Shown here: piece after piece, positions 8,428 to 16,903 of the stretch
How positions within the stretch are numbered: position 1 is the stretch's first letter
Layout of the letters: the number at the start of each line of letters is the position of its first letter
Source: Gottfriedia acidiceleris
GTDB lineage: Bacteria; Bacillota; Bacilli; Bacillales; Bacillaceae_G
Assembly: GCF_023115465.1 (NCBI RefSeq)
Contig: NZ_CP096034.1
Coordinates: 1,736,001-1,800,000 of the forward strand
DNA length: 64,000 nt
Reading direction: 5' to 3'
The notes under the pieces: model-generated
What the model was told of the DNA's origin: nothing
What the model saw: the letters and a program-made list of their open reading frames with translations, nothing else
Databases searched by the model: none
Program-made: the position numbers and the translations under genes

Positions 8428-8841
8428 AATCACAAGGACTTTTTCAGTGGCCTCGGCAAGCCTGCGGGGTCTCAGCCTTCCCGCTTATCCCATAGGAGTC
8501 GAGCATCCCTCCATTCCAATCAACTTATTCATCTAAAAATGTCTGCGATAAACCCTAATCAAATAGCCTTTCCTTAGAGTAATCTAACTTTAATCAGATT
8601 GTAGATCAATTAATATTGAACATTTATTAAACTAAACAATCGAATTTGTTTTCTAAAAAAGCTCATAATATTTTTAACGTCTAAAAAAATCATTTCTAGT
8701 GTTATTGAAATAATGAAATTGCTCAAACATATTTACATTTAAAACCATTAAAGCTCATTCAAAAAATGCTGATTTTATCATTATTAAATGTTCATTTAAA
8801 GTCCGTTTTCCCTATTGACGTCTTCATATTTCAACACTCTG

Positions 8842-8861
8842 AAGCTCAGTTTTCTGAGCTT
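8842..8861 (-). repeat. gene-proximal copy of the duplicated hairpin (element copy 1)
   Basis: This is AAGCTCAGTTTTCTGAGCTT, identical to 6622-6641. It lies eight bases beyond the stop of the lipoprotein pseudogene, where that gene's terminator belongs, but only two Ts follow it on the minus strand before element sequence begins. Confidence 0.85.
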
Positions 8862-8869
8862 TCTAGTTT

Positions 8870-9310
8870 TTATGGATTAAGATGCTTAAAAAGACTAGTA
8901 AACTTACTATTTTTTTCATAATTAAACTTCCTACTTTCATAATTTGTTTGGATACTTGGATTTGCATCGATTTGTTTAAAGTAATATGCTTTTTCATTTA
9001 TCATAATCTTGAAACCACTATTTTTATATGTGACTTCTATATCCTTAAAAATCAAACTTTTTATTATTTATTGGGATTCAGATTTTCTTAAAAATGTTCC
9101 TTTATCTAATCTTCCATTACCTTGTAAATCAGCGTAATAATAATAAAATGTATAGTCATTTTCTGGATCAAAGACCATTGATCCAAGTGGCAGTTCATTA
9201 CACGCAAATGTACCTCTCAATAAAAATGTCTTATTAGAGGTATTACAACTACTAGTTATGAACACCAATATAAATGTAATAAGTATTTTTTTAGTATTAA
9301 GTTTTTTCAT
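8870..9310 (-). pseudogene. small lipoprotein gene interrupted by an in-frame TAA
   Basis: The first part (9310 down to 9068) encodes a lipoprotein precursor: MKKLNTKKILITFILVFITSS, then the lipobox Cys at residue 22, then a mature region ending RKSESQ. The frame then meets TAA (9068-9070) and continues without shift as IIKSLIFKDIEVTYKNSGF to the stop at 8870-8872. The downstream half has no start of its own apart from an unsupported TTG, so the two halves were one gene of about 145 codons broken by a single nonsense codon. A sequencing error is the alternative. The product is a small extracytoplasmic protein of unknown function. Confidence 0.75.
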
Positions 9311-9764
9311 GAACTTATTTTTCTCCTGTAATAAGACTTGTACTGTTTTCTCATTTAATAAGGAAAAGGTTATCTCATTTTTGCCGGCGTTAATTAAAGT
9401 ATTAATCTATTTGTAACTTTTTTGAAAACGGCAGAAGTATAAACAAATAAGTTAAATGGTAAACATTTTTTAGTAAAATTTAACAGTGCGCTCAATTAAA
9501 TCTTACTAAATTTTTGGAGAAATTTTACTTTAACTATTGAATAAATTGTGAAATTATTCACAAATAGAGAGTTCGTGTGTTTCGTTTCCCTTTTTATTAA
9601 TGAATACGTCAAGACTTTGTAAAACAAAAAGTGATTATTTTGTGAATCAATAAGATTAATCTTTTTCTTCTCATGGTATTTAGTCAATAGTGGTATATAA
9701 TGGAAATATAATTCATGGGATAAAGGATGTGAAAACGAGGTAGAAATTTTCTCCCTCTATTCAA
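9311..9764. other. intergenic region between divergent genes
   Basis: I find no convincing gene. A 63-codon minus-strand frame (9496-9687) has a TTG start and no ribosome binding site. Two TATAAT-like sequences (9696-9701 and 9707-9712) lie about 60 bases before the response regulator and may serve its promoter. Confidence 0.5.
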
Positions 9765-10406
9765 ATGAAAATAAAATTAATTATTGCTGATGATAACTCA
9801 TTTATTAGAGAAGGTCTTAAAATCATATTGAGCTCTTATGAAGAATTTGAAGTATTAGAAACCGTAAATGATGGGAATGAAGCGTTAATATATTGTCAAA
9901 ATAATGAAGTAGATGTAGCGCTTTTAGATGTTCGAATGCCAAATATGAATGGCGTTGAAGCTACGAAGCATATTTCCGAGCAAACTAAAACAAAGCCACT
10001 TATTTTAACGACATTTGATGATGATGAGTACATTATTGATGCTGTGAAAAATGGAGCAAAAGGCTATTTATTAAAAAATAATGATCCAGAACGAATTCGA
10101 GAAGCAATCAAAAGTGTTTTTCATGGAAATACAGTCATGCAAGATTTAGTACTGGATAAAATTAGAACGAATTTAACAAGCAATGCAAGTACAGCAGATA
10201 CGAAAATCGATACGAGTTTGTTTACCCAAAGAGAGTTAGATGTAATGGCTTTAATCGCAAAAGGGTTTTCGAATAAGGAAATTTCTAAGCAAATTTATAT
10301 TTCTGAAGGAACAGTTGCTAATTATATTACTTCAATTCTCGGAAAAACAGGGCTAGAACATCGAACACAAATTGCTATTTTCTATATTACTGGGAAAGTA
10401 GACTAG
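9765..10406 (+). CDS. NarL/FixJ-type response regulator
   Basis: This 213-residue two-domain regulator has a receiver domain (residues 1-120) with Asp9/Asp10, phospho-acceptor Asp55 in LLDVRMP, Thr in LTTFDDDEY and Lys in AKGYLLK. A LuxR-type DNA-binding domain (residues 148-210, TQRELDVMALIAKGFSNKEIS) follows. The kinase gene begins 16 bases downstream and the ABC exporter genes follow, as in B. subtilis LnrJK-LMN, though there the kinase gene comes first. No good ribosome binding site stands at normal distance from the ATG; GAGGT lies about 25 bases away. It probably activates the exporter operon. Confidence 0.93.
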   Translation: MKIKLIIADDNSFIREGLKIILSSYEEFEVLETVNDGNEALIYCQNNEVDVALLDVRMPNMNGVEATKHISEQTKTKPLILTTFDDDEYIIDAVKNGAKGYLLKNNDPERIREAIKSVFHGNTVMQDLVLDKIRTNLTSNASTADTKIDTSLFTQRELDVMALIAKGFSNKEISKQIYISEGTVANYITSILGKTGLEHRTQIAIFYITGKVD

Positions 10407-10422
10407 CGCGAAGGAGTTACAT

Positions 10423-11526
10423 ATGGAGCGTTGGATTATATTAAATAAGCTTTCTGTTATTTTGTATATAGCTTTAATTTGTATTCAAAAAGAAATTCCT
10501 AATTTCTCTTGGGTACTGTTTACATTGCTTGTTTATTTTTGTTTAAATATTAGTCTTTATTTAATAAAAAATAGATTGTTGATAAAATTTTTACTAATCG
10601 TATCAATTTGTTTAATTGTCTATTCCAATTTAAAGATACAACCATTATTTCTTTTACTACTCCCAATGTCAATCTTAGAGCTTGTTTCTTTTTTTACTTC
10701 GAAAAAATGGATTGGTTGTTTTCTTGCACTCCTTCCAATTTTCTACATATCTAATTCTTTCCAGCCTATTTATGGATTAATTTCATTATTTAGTTTTATC
10801 GTTTTTTCGCTTGTTAATTTGTATAACACTAGATTAAGGTTTAAAGAAGATCAAATTGACAAAATGAGGAGAACGATTCAAAAGCTGTCAAAAAAGATAA
10901 ATAATCATAATGAGTTTATTGAGCAATCGGAATATACCTTCAAATTGGAGGAACGAAATCGTATTTCTCAAGAAATCCATGATAAAATAGGGCATTCAAT
11001 GACAGGTGCGCTATATCAAATGGAAGCAGCTAAACATTTAATGAGTACTAATCAAGATAAAGCATTAGAATTGCTTCAAAATGCGATTAATATTTCAAAG
11101 GACGGAATTGAAAACATAAGACTTACTTTAAAAAATATGAAGCCTCCAACTGAACAAATGGGAATTCATCATATGAAATTATTCATAGATGAATTTTCTG
11201 CTAAGCATGATTTAAAAACATTGTTTGTCTATAAAGGAAATCTCGATCTTATTACGCCAATTCAATGGAAAGTAATTCAAGAAAATGTAGTTGAGGCTTT
11301 AACAAATACAATGAAATATGCAAATGCTACAGAGGTGTCGATTGAAATACATGTCATGAATAAAATGATAAAAACAAATGTAAAAGACAATGGTAAAGGG
11401 AAAGTGAGAATTAAAAAAGGTTTAGGCATCATTGGGATGGAAGAGAGAACAGCGGCTATAGACGGGAAAATAATAGTGGATGGTCATGATGGTTTTTCAG
11501 TTACAACTTTGCTTCCAATCCAATAA
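10423..11526 (+). CDS. membrane sensor histidine kinase (HisKA_3 type)
   Basis: This 367-residue protein has about five N-terminal transmembrane segments (residues 5-132) and almost no extracellular domain. A short coiled region is followed by the dimerisation motif LEERNRISQEIHDKIGHS with phospho-accepting His186. The HATPase_c domain shows the N-box in VVEALTNTMKYA and the G-box DNGKG. The lack of a sensory loop suggests it detects membrane perturbation or the state of its cognate exporter, as proposed for bacitracin- and linearmycin-type systems. GAAGGAG precedes the ATG, and it is co-transcribed with the upstream regulator gene. Confidence 0.92.
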   Translation: MERWIILNKLSVILYIALICIQKEIPNFSWVLFTLLVYFCLNISLYLIKNRLLIKFLLIVSICLIVYSNLKIQPLFLLLLPMSILELVSFFTSKKWIGCFLALLPIFYISNSFQPIYGLISLFSFIVFSLVNLYNTRLRFKEDQIDKMRRTIQKLSKKINNHNEFIEQSEYTFKLEERNRISQEIHDKIGHSMTGALYQMEAAKHLMSTNQDKALELLQNAINISKDGIENIRLTLKNMKPPTEQMGIHHMKLFIDEFSAKHDLKTLFVYKGNLDLITPIQWKVIQENVVEALTNTMKYANATEVSIEIHVMNKMIKTNVKDNGKGKVRIKKGLGIIGMEERTAAIDGKIIVDGHDGFSVTTLLPIQ

Positions 11527-11601
11527 TTTCAACATGTGATATGAGTTTCTATTAAGTCCATCATGATTTTGCCTAAATTAAAATATGAATATTCTCATGT
11601 G

Positions 11602-11650
11602 AAAAGGGTGAACTAATACACTGATATTAGTTCACCCTTTTGCTTATAAT
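11602..11650 (+). promoter_or_regulatory. 17-bp perfect inverted repeat plus -10 box ahead of the ABC exporter operon
   Basis: The arms AAAAGGGTGAACTAATA (11602-11618) and its exact complement (11625-11641) flank a six-base loop. TATAAT follows at 11645-11650, 32 bases before the exporter ATG. The repeat ends in TTTT and may terminate the kinase operon, but its position over the -35 region also suits an operator for the response regulator. Both roles are possible. Confidence 0.65.
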
Positions 11651-11681
11651 AGCATCATACAATTAGTTAAGAGGTGAGAGG

Positions 11682-12617
11682 ATGAAAGTTTTAGAGATAA
11701 AAAATTTAACTAAAAAGTTCGGGGATTTTATAGCAGTAGATAATATGTCTTTATCAATTGATGAAGGAGAAATTTTCGGATTTCTTGGAGCAAATGGAGC
11801 GGGAAAAAGTACGACAATTAATATTATTTCAGGGCTACTTCGAAGTAATCAAGGAACTGTAGAAATTCTAGGGAAAAACAGTAAGAAGAATAGTAAGTTC
11901 GCAAAAATGAATATTGGAATGGTACCTCAAGACTTAGCTATTTATGAAGATTTAACTGCCTATGAAAATGTTAGATTTTTCGCTGGACTTTATGGTTTAA
12001 GAGGTTCGGAATTAAATGAAAGAGTAGAAGAAGCCTTACAATTTGTAGGGTTAGAAGATAAATTTAAGGAATATCCAAAAAATTTCTCTGGTGGAATGAA
12101 GAGAAGGTTAAATATTGCGTGTGCGATTGCACACCGACCTAAACTGATTATTATGGATGAACCAACTGTTGGGATTGATCCACATTCACGAAACTATATT
12201 CTTAATAGTGTACGTAAGCTTAATGAAATGGGCTGTACAATCATTTATACGAGCCATTACATGGAAGAAGTTGAAGAAATATGCTCACGTATTTCAATTA
12301 TTGACCATGGAAAAATCATCGCTGAAGGAACAAAGGAACAGCTTAAATCGATTATTACGAATACAAAGGATATTCGAATTGAAGTTAAAACGACTGAAAA
12401 TATTGATGTTGCGGAGCTTAAAGCGATTAATGGCGTTGAAAACGTTCATATTTTAGATAATGTTATTACGATTACTTCAGATAATGGTGTGAATAATTTA
12501 AATAAAATTATTCAACATTTTATTAATAATGAAATCGAAATCAGTTCATTACAGGAAAATGCGCCTAATTTAGAAACTGTTTTCCTTACATTAACAGGCC
12601 GAAATTTACGTGATTAA
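11682..12617 (+). CDS. lnrL: ABC exporter ATP-binding protein, LnrL/YfiL-like
   Basis: This 311-residue ATPase has Walker A GANGAGKST (36-44), the Q-loop near VPQD (81-84), the signature FSGGMKRR (135-142), Walker B LIIMDEP (155-161) and the H-loop in TSHYMEE. A C-terminal extension of about 90 residues is typical of drug-exporter ATPases. Length and gene order (ATPase, permease, permease beside a two-component system) match B. subtilis LnrL of the linearmycin-resistance exporter, so export of an amphiphilic antibiotic is the likely job. The name rests on resemblance and context. GAGGTGAGAGG precedes the ATG. Confidence 0.85.
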   Translation: MKVLEIKNLTKKFGDFIAVDNMSLSIDEGEIFGFLGANGAGKSTTINIISGLLRSNQGTVEILGKNSKKNSKFAKMNIGMVPQDLAIYEDLTAYENVRFFAGLYGLRGSELNERVEEALQFVGLEDKFKEYPKNFSGGMKRRLNIACAIAHRPKLIIMDEPTVGIDPHSRNYILNSVRKLNEMGCTIIYTSHYMEEVEEICSRISIIDHGKIIAEGTKEQLKSIITNTKDIRIEVKTTENIDVAELKAINGVENVHILDNVITITSDNGVNNLNKIIQHFINNEIEISSLQENAPNLETVFLTLTGRNLRD

Positions 12618-12653
12618 CTTTATCGAAAATTATTTAATAAGGAGGCAATTAGC

Positions 12654-13778
12654 TTGAATATTTTTAATATTGCTTTCATGGAAATTAAGCGTGACTTTCG
12701 AGATGTAAGGAACTTATTTTTTATGTTAGCATTTCCAATCATTTTAATGCTTGTCTTAGGTACTTCACTTTCAAATGCTTTTTCAACATCTGTCCCGATT
12801 AAAGATGTGCATGTTTTATATAAAGATCAATCAACAACTGGTGAGTTTTCGCAGTATTTTAACGAACTAATTAAAAGTACGAAAAAGTCTGGAATTCATT
12901 TTAAAAAAGCTGAGAGTAATACAAATGGCGAGAATGAAGTGAAACGAAATCATTATGATGGCTATATTTCTATTCTAGATAACGGAATTAAGCTTTATAT
13001 CAATGAAGGAAACAGTGTTGAGGGTAGTGTTATCCAAGGAATATTAACTTCTTTCGTAGATAAATATAATGTTAGCGTGGAAGTTGCAAAAGTCGATCCA
13101 ACTCAAGTTAAAGAAGTCTTTTTAGGTAATTCTCAGGATGATTATATTAAGGACACGTCGATTGCATCAAATAAACAGCCAGGTTCGATGGATTATTACG
13201 CGATTGCAATGACGACTATGATTGTTCTTTATGCAGCTATGTCTGCAAGTAAATTGATCACAGGAGAAAGAGTTAGAAAAACTGCTGATCGATTAATCGT
13301 TTCTCCTATTTCTAAATTTGAGATTTTTATAGGGAAAATACTTGGAAGTTTGGTTGCTAACTTTCTGTGCATTATTGTAGTTGTCTATTTCAGTAAATTC
13401 TTTTTTAAAGCCAATTGGGGTAGCCATCTATTATTAGTCTTTATTGTTTTACTAACGGAAGTTCTTCTATCAATTAGTTTAGGGTTAGTTGTAAGCTATA
13501 TCACAAAATCAAATGCATCATCTAGAGCAATCATCATGATTGTTGTGCAGCTATCTTCATTCTTTGGTGGAGCTTACTTTAAATTGGGCGATACTAGTGG
13601 GATTTTAAAATTCATTACTCAACTCTCACCACTTACTTGGGTTAATACTGCAATTACAAAAATTATTTATGCAAACGACTTGTCAGCTGCTATCCCGGCG
13701 CTTGTCTTTAATATAGGTTTTTCTTTATTATTCCTATTTCTTGCATCTATTACTCTAAAAAGAAGGGAGGGGCTATAA
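12654..13778 (+). CDS. lnrM: ABC-2 type permease, LnrM-like
   Basis: This 374-residue permease has an N-terminal transmembrane helix (about residues 18-40), a large extracytoplasmic domain (about 45-185) and five or six helices in the C-terminal half, the ABC2_membrane_3 layout. The start is TTG with AAGGAGG eight bases upstream; no ATG fits better. It overlaps the next permease by one base (TAATG), so the pair is translationally coupled and probably forms the heterodimeric membrane part of the exporter. Confidence 0.85.
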   Translation: MNIFNIAFMEIKRDFRDVRNLFFMLAFPIILMLVLGTSLSNAFSTSVPIKDVHVLYKDQSTTGEFSQYFNELIKSTKKSGIHFKKAESNTNGENEVKRNHYDGYISILDNGIKLYINEGNSVEGSVIQGILTSFVDKYNVSVEVAKVDPTQVKEVFLGNSQDDYIKDTSIASNKQPGSMDYYAIAMTTMIVLYAAMSASKLITGERVRKTADRLIVSPISKFEIFIGKILGSLVANFLCIIVVVYFSKFFFKANWGSHLLLVFIVLLTEVLLSISLGLVVSYITKSNASSRAIIMIVVQLSSFFGGAYFKLGDTSGILKFITQLSPLTWVNTAITKIIYANDLSAAIPALVFNIGFSLLFLFLASITLKRREGL

Positions 13779-14923
13779 TGCAGACAGTTTTTTGGCTAAT
13801 TTCAAATACTTTAAGAGCTACTTTTAAAAATAAGAAAAATATTATTATGTATATTTTAGTGCCTCTAATTGGTATTTTTATTTCCTTTCTAGCTTATGGT
13901 GGTTCCAATAAAACGATCGTTCATGTTGGGATTGTCAATGAGGATCATCAATTTATTGCTAATGATACGATTAAGTTTTTAGAACACTTAGATAACGTTC
14001 GTATTGAAATAATAAACAATTCTGATGCCAATGATAAGATCGCTTCAGGATCACTTGATTGTGTTATTTCGTTCCATGATGGTTTTACAGAAAGTGTACG
14101 TTCTGGTAATCCAAATCATATTCAAATATCTTCTATAAAAGGTGCTCAAATTACGAGTTTTGTAAAATCTTATTTATACAATTATATCGACAATGTTTCA
14201 GCTATTAGTAGAGTGGCTAAAACAGACCAAACTAAATTTAATCAAATGTACTCCAATTACCAAAACGCAAGCTTCAAGGTCGCAACAAAAACATTATCGG
14301 ATTCATCTCAATCTAAAAATATGATGACATATAGTTTAGGCTTTTTGATTATGATTATGTTAATGTCTGCAGGGAATCTTTCTGAAATTATTTTAAAGGA
14401 AAAAGAAAATCGAATTTACTACAGACTTTTGTCAGCACCTATTAATGCTAGAAAATATATTTTCTCAAATGTTGTAGTAAATATGATTGTAATGACTGTC
14501 CAAGTAATTATTACGCTCCTCTTTATGACTAAAGTATTTCATATCGATATTCAAATTCCATTTTGGGAAGCAGCAATTGTTATGATGCTTTTTGCTTTGG
14601 TCTCAGTCGGGATCTCATTAATGATTGTGGCGTTCTCTAATAGTTCAAAATCATCTGGAGCATTGCAGAACTTAATCGTTGTTCCAACTGTTATGATCTC
14701 CGGTTGTTTCTGGCCAATCGAGATTATGCCATCATCAGTACAAAGAATTGCGGATTTTCTTCCACAAAGATGGACATTAGAGACATTGACGAAGTTGCAA
14801 CAAGGAAGTAGTTTAGGAAGTTTATATTTAAACATTTTAATCCTTTTAGTTTTTGCGGCTGCATTTTTCTTAATTGCTATTTATAAATTTAGTCGTAATA
14901 GTTCTACTAGAAATTTTGTGTAG
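13778..14923 (+). CDS. lnrN: ABC-2 type permease, LnrN-like
   Basis: This 381-residue permease has the same topology as the preceding one: an N-terminal helix near residues 20-42, an extracytoplasmic domain, then a helix cluster from about 180 to 375 with the GCFWPIEIMP motif common in this family. The ATG overlaps the stop of the upstream gene. It is the last gene of the operon, followed by a terminator at 14931. The export substrate is not provable from sequence. Confidence 0.85.
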   Translation: MQTVFWLISNTLRATFKNKKNIIMYILVPLIGIFISFLAYGGSNKTIVHVGIVNEDHQFIANDTIKFLEHLDNVRIEIINNSDANDKIASGSLDCVISFHDGFTESVRSGNPNHIQISSIKGAQITSFVKSYLYNYIDNVSAISRVAKTDQTKFNQMYSNYQNASFKVATKTLSDSSQSKNMMTYSLGFLIMIMLMSAGNLSEIILKEKENRIYYRLLSAPINARKYIFSNVVVNMIVMTVQVIITLLFMTKVFHIDIQIPFWEAAIVMMLFALVSVGISLMIVAFSNSSKSSGALQNLIVVPTVMISGCFWPIEIMPSSVQRIADFLPQRWTLETLTKLQQGSSLGSLYLNILILLVFAAAFFLIAIYKFSRNSSTRNFV

Positions 14924-14930
14924 ATAGTAA

Positions 14931-14966
14931 AAAAATCCATCTCTTTATTTTAGAGATGGATTTTTT
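14931..14966. terminator. bidirectional terminator between convergent genes
   Basis: AAAAATCCATCTCT pairs with AGAGATGGATTTTT and has T-runs on both strands. Confidence 0.9.
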
Positions 14967-14976
14967 AGCTATTTTA

Positions 14977-15357
14977 TTAGTCCCTTGAACTACAAATTTC
15001 AATAAAATGACCGTCTGGATCTGTTACATATGCTACTGTTTGACCCCATGGTTTTGTAATTGGTTCTTTGATGATCTTTACACCTTTTGTTCGTAAATCT
15101 TCTATTGTAGAACGCACATCTTCTGTTACAAATCCTATTTCAAAAGTTTGAGAGGATGCTTCAGTATTTTTATAATTTAATCCAGTCAGCTCTTGAACAT
15201 TACCACGTTCAATCATAGCCAGTACGGTATTGCCAGTATCTAATTCTACATACGTACCATGATTTCCACGAATAGGAAGGCCTAAAGACTCGGTATAGAA
15301 AGTAAGAGATTTTTCTAGATTTGAAACATATAAAATTAAATACCGCATTTTCAACAT
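14977..15357 (-). CDS. VOC-superfamily (glyoxalase/dioxygenase fold) protein
   Basis: This 126-residue protein is a single vicinal oxygen chelate unit: it begins MRYLILYVSNLEKSLTFYTESLG and ends VAYVTDPDGHFIEICS. The Tyr/Glu-rich strands and the terminal Glu in IEI are the usual metal-binding positions. It resembles lactoylglutathione lyase-like proteins, but since bacilli use bacillithiol rather than glutathione, the actual substrate is unknown. GGAGG lies eight bases before the ATG. It converges with the exporter operon. Confidence 0.85.
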   Translation of the reverse strand: MLKMRYLILYVSNLEKSLTFYTESLGLPIRGNHGTYVELDTGNTVLAMIERGNVQELTGLNYKNTEASSQTFEIGFVTEDVRSTIEDLRTKGVKIIKEPITKPWGQTVAYVTDPDGHFIEICSSRD

Positions 15358-15435
15358 TTCATTAACCTCCAGAATAGTTTAATCTCTTTTTTTTCTACAT
15401 ATATAAGGTATTTACCTTCTTACATTGGTTAGTGT

Positions 15436-16116
15436 TTATTCAAACTGATAGGTATAGAATGATTCCTTCGCGAAAAATGATTTTAATCGATCATCGGGTA
15501 TATCCTCAAATTTTTCAATTTTTACAACGTCTTTTAGCATCGCCTCTGTCTGAGAACGGTGTGCTTTCATCGTTCTTAGCTTCTGAGTTGCAACATCCAT
15601 TACATCATTCACGATATCTGGTTTTCCTAAAACTTCAAAGCGTTCTTTTGTAATAGCGATACACCATACTGTTGGACGATCTTCCTTATCCATTCGTCGA
15701 ACTGCTTCAACAGCAGCTCTTGCAGTTGCATCATGGTCTGGGTGGACACCATGCTCTGGATAAAAAGTAATTAATAAAGTTGGCTGAATCTCGTCGATGA
15801 TTTCCTTTATTGGACTAATTACATCCTCAGGGTCTTCGAATTCAATTGTTTTATCATGAAATCCTAGCATTCTTAAATCTTGGATTCCCATTTCTCTACA
15901 AGCGTCGATTAATTCGTTTTTACGTATTGTAGGAAGGGATTCTCTTGTTGCGAAAAATGGATTTCCCATATTTCGTCCCATTTCTCCTAAAGTTAAACAA
16001 GCGTATGTAACAGGAATCCCTTTATTTGTAAACTTCGAAATCGTTCCAGCAGCCCCAAAAGCTTCATCATCAGGGTGAGGGAACACAAGTAATACTTTTT
16101 CTTGTTTTTGACTCAT
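15436..16116 (-). CDS. bshB2: bacillithiol biosynthesis deacetylase BshB2 (LmbE/PIG-L family)
   Basis: This 226-residue zinc-dependent deacetylase removes the acetyl group from GlcNAc-malate to give GlcN-malate in bacillithiol synthesis. The zinc motif HPDDE (His14, Asp16-17) and a second motif HPDHD (near residue 127) are present. It follows a yojF gene with a 15-base gap, exactly the yojF-bshB2 arrangement of B. subtilis. The minus-strand start MSQKQEK lies downstream of a GAGGAGACT-type ribosome binding site. It supports an organism that makes bacillithiol. The main BshB1 is probably elsewhere. Confidence 0.93.
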   Translation of the reverse strand: MSQKQEKVLLVFPHPDDEAFGAAGTISKFTNKGIPVTYACLTLGEMGRNMGNPFFATRESLPTIRKNELIDACREMGIQDLRMLGFHDKTIEFEDPEDVISPIKEIIDEIQPTLLITFYPEHGVHPDHDATARAAVEAVRRMDKEDRPTVWCIAITKERFEVLGKPDIVNDVMDVATQKLRTMKAHRSQTEAMLKDVVKIEKFEDIPDDRLKSFFAKESFYTYQFE

Positions 16117-16131
16117 TTTTAGTCTCCTCTC

Positions 16132-16476
16132 TTAAAATGGCGTGTAGCTTAAATGTATTGCGATTGCCAGCTTTCCATCCTCATTATGACCTGCTAGTAG
16201 GAGGCGACCTTTGTCATCAACTTCAAAATCAGTTAATCCTTCTGCAACAACCCAGCCTTCTTCAAGCTTTAATCCGACACGGTATGGGTTTTTGCCAGTG
16301 ATCGTAGCACGGCTAATGATTACTTTCGTATTTCTGATAAAGGCATTTACCGTCATTACTTTTTCATTAAAGTGATTTGCATATGCACCATTTGTAGTTT
16401 CTAAATGTAAATAGACTGTTTGATTTATATAATTTTGAAGTGCATCTTGGACAGCACCAATTTCTAATTTTTGCAT
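16132..16476 (-). CDS. yojF: YojF family (DUF1806) protein
   Basis: This 114-residue protein matches YojF, always seen beside bshB2. It starts MQKLEIGAVQDALQNYINQTVYLHLETTNGAYA and ends in a strand-rich VDDKGRLLLAGHNEDGKLAIAIHLS segment. AAGGAGG precedes the ATG and bshB2 follows in the same operon. The function is unknown; the constant pairing suggests a role in bacillithiol metabolism. Confidence 0.92.
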   Translation of the reverse strand: MQKLEIGAVQDALQNYINQTVYLHLETTNGAYANHFNEKVMTVNAFIRNTKVIISRATITGKNPYRVGLKLEEGWVVAEGLTDFEVDDKGRLLLAGHNEDGKLAIAIHLSYTPF

Positions 16477-16903
16477 ATTCTCGTACCTCCTTTAAAAAGT
16501 ATTATAATCCAACTTTCCCTAAATTGGTATTTTGTTGGCTTGTGATTTTGAACATAAAAAGATCCCTATCTAATTGGGTGATAGGGATTGGGGGGATGTG
16601 TATAACATGATTACTAAAATTTAACTGTTTAAATATTCAGTTAATTTATATTTAATATACATGATGTGGAAATATTCGTCAACTATTTTTGTTAAAAAAA
16701 TTTAAAATATTCAAAAAATAAGAAAATGAGGTAATTAATGGTATCTTTTTATTGATAATATACATGACTAGAACTCGACAAAAAAGACGAGTTTTTGTGT
16801 AAAATAGTCAAATTTTTACTTGTTTTACCTTTTTTTTCTTTTCTAAAAAGATATTAATTGTTAAACTAGAGTAGAATAATATTTTTAAAGGGAGGTTTTT
16901 AAC
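16477..16903. other. intergenic region with one hairpin
   Basis: The only structure I see is ATCCCTATC (16562-16570) pairing with GATAGGGAT (16580-16588), followed on the minus strand by TTTTT. It lies 86 bases before yojF on that gene's own strand, so it may be a leader attenuator for yojF-bshB2 or an orphan terminator. The rest is AT-rich with no supported gene. Confidence 0.45.

Larger units (their letters stand above)
6768..8454 (-). mobile_element. IS1182-family insertion sequence
   Basis: The boundaries come from comparison with the uninterrupted copy 2. Perfect 15-base terminal inverted repeats, GAGGCCACTGAAAAA and its complement, lie at 6768-6782 and 8440-8454. The bases GGCAAGCC are repeated at 6760-6767 and 8455-8462 as an 8-base target duplication, and removing the IS restores the sequence seen in copy 2. 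An alternative reading gives a 12-base duplication CCTCGGCAAGCC. The length is 1687 bp with one transposase gene, fenced by a terminator hairpin at each end. Confidence 0.85.
6622..8861 (-). mobile_element. terminator-associated noncoding element, copy 1, interrupted by an IS
   Basis: The element occupies 6642-6767 and 8463-8841 (about 505 bp without the IS). It matches copy 2 at 46369-46882 closely along its whole length, for example TTGTCAATTAATTATCAAAT and CTCGCTTTCCATGGGGCGAG. Both ends abut identical 20-base hairpins. Its ends are a short imperfect inverted repeat: TGCTGTTGAAAAA on the left, and GAGTGTTGAAATA when the right end is read on the minus strand. It has no credible coding sequence. 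A GC-rich folded module in the middle resembles, from memory, intergenic repeats common in Bacillaceae. Confidence 0.75.

Noticed and set aside
8329-8577. An 82-codon plus-strand frame across the IS end and the element
   Set aside because: It crosses the IS boundary and the terminator hairpin, lacks a ribosome binding site and is not preserved in the intact element copy.
6642-8841. Interpretation of the hairpin pairs as parts of the mobile element (terminal hairpins)
   Set aside because: The hairpin sequence is identical within a site but different between two otherwise matching copies, so it belongs to the target.
9496-9687. A 63-codon minus-strand frame upstream of the response regulator
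   Set aside because: TTG start, no ribosome binding site, and it occupies the probable promoter region.
14551-14835. A 94-codon minus-strand frame inside the second permease gene
   Set aside because: It lies entirely within a conserved permease sequence and has no start signal.
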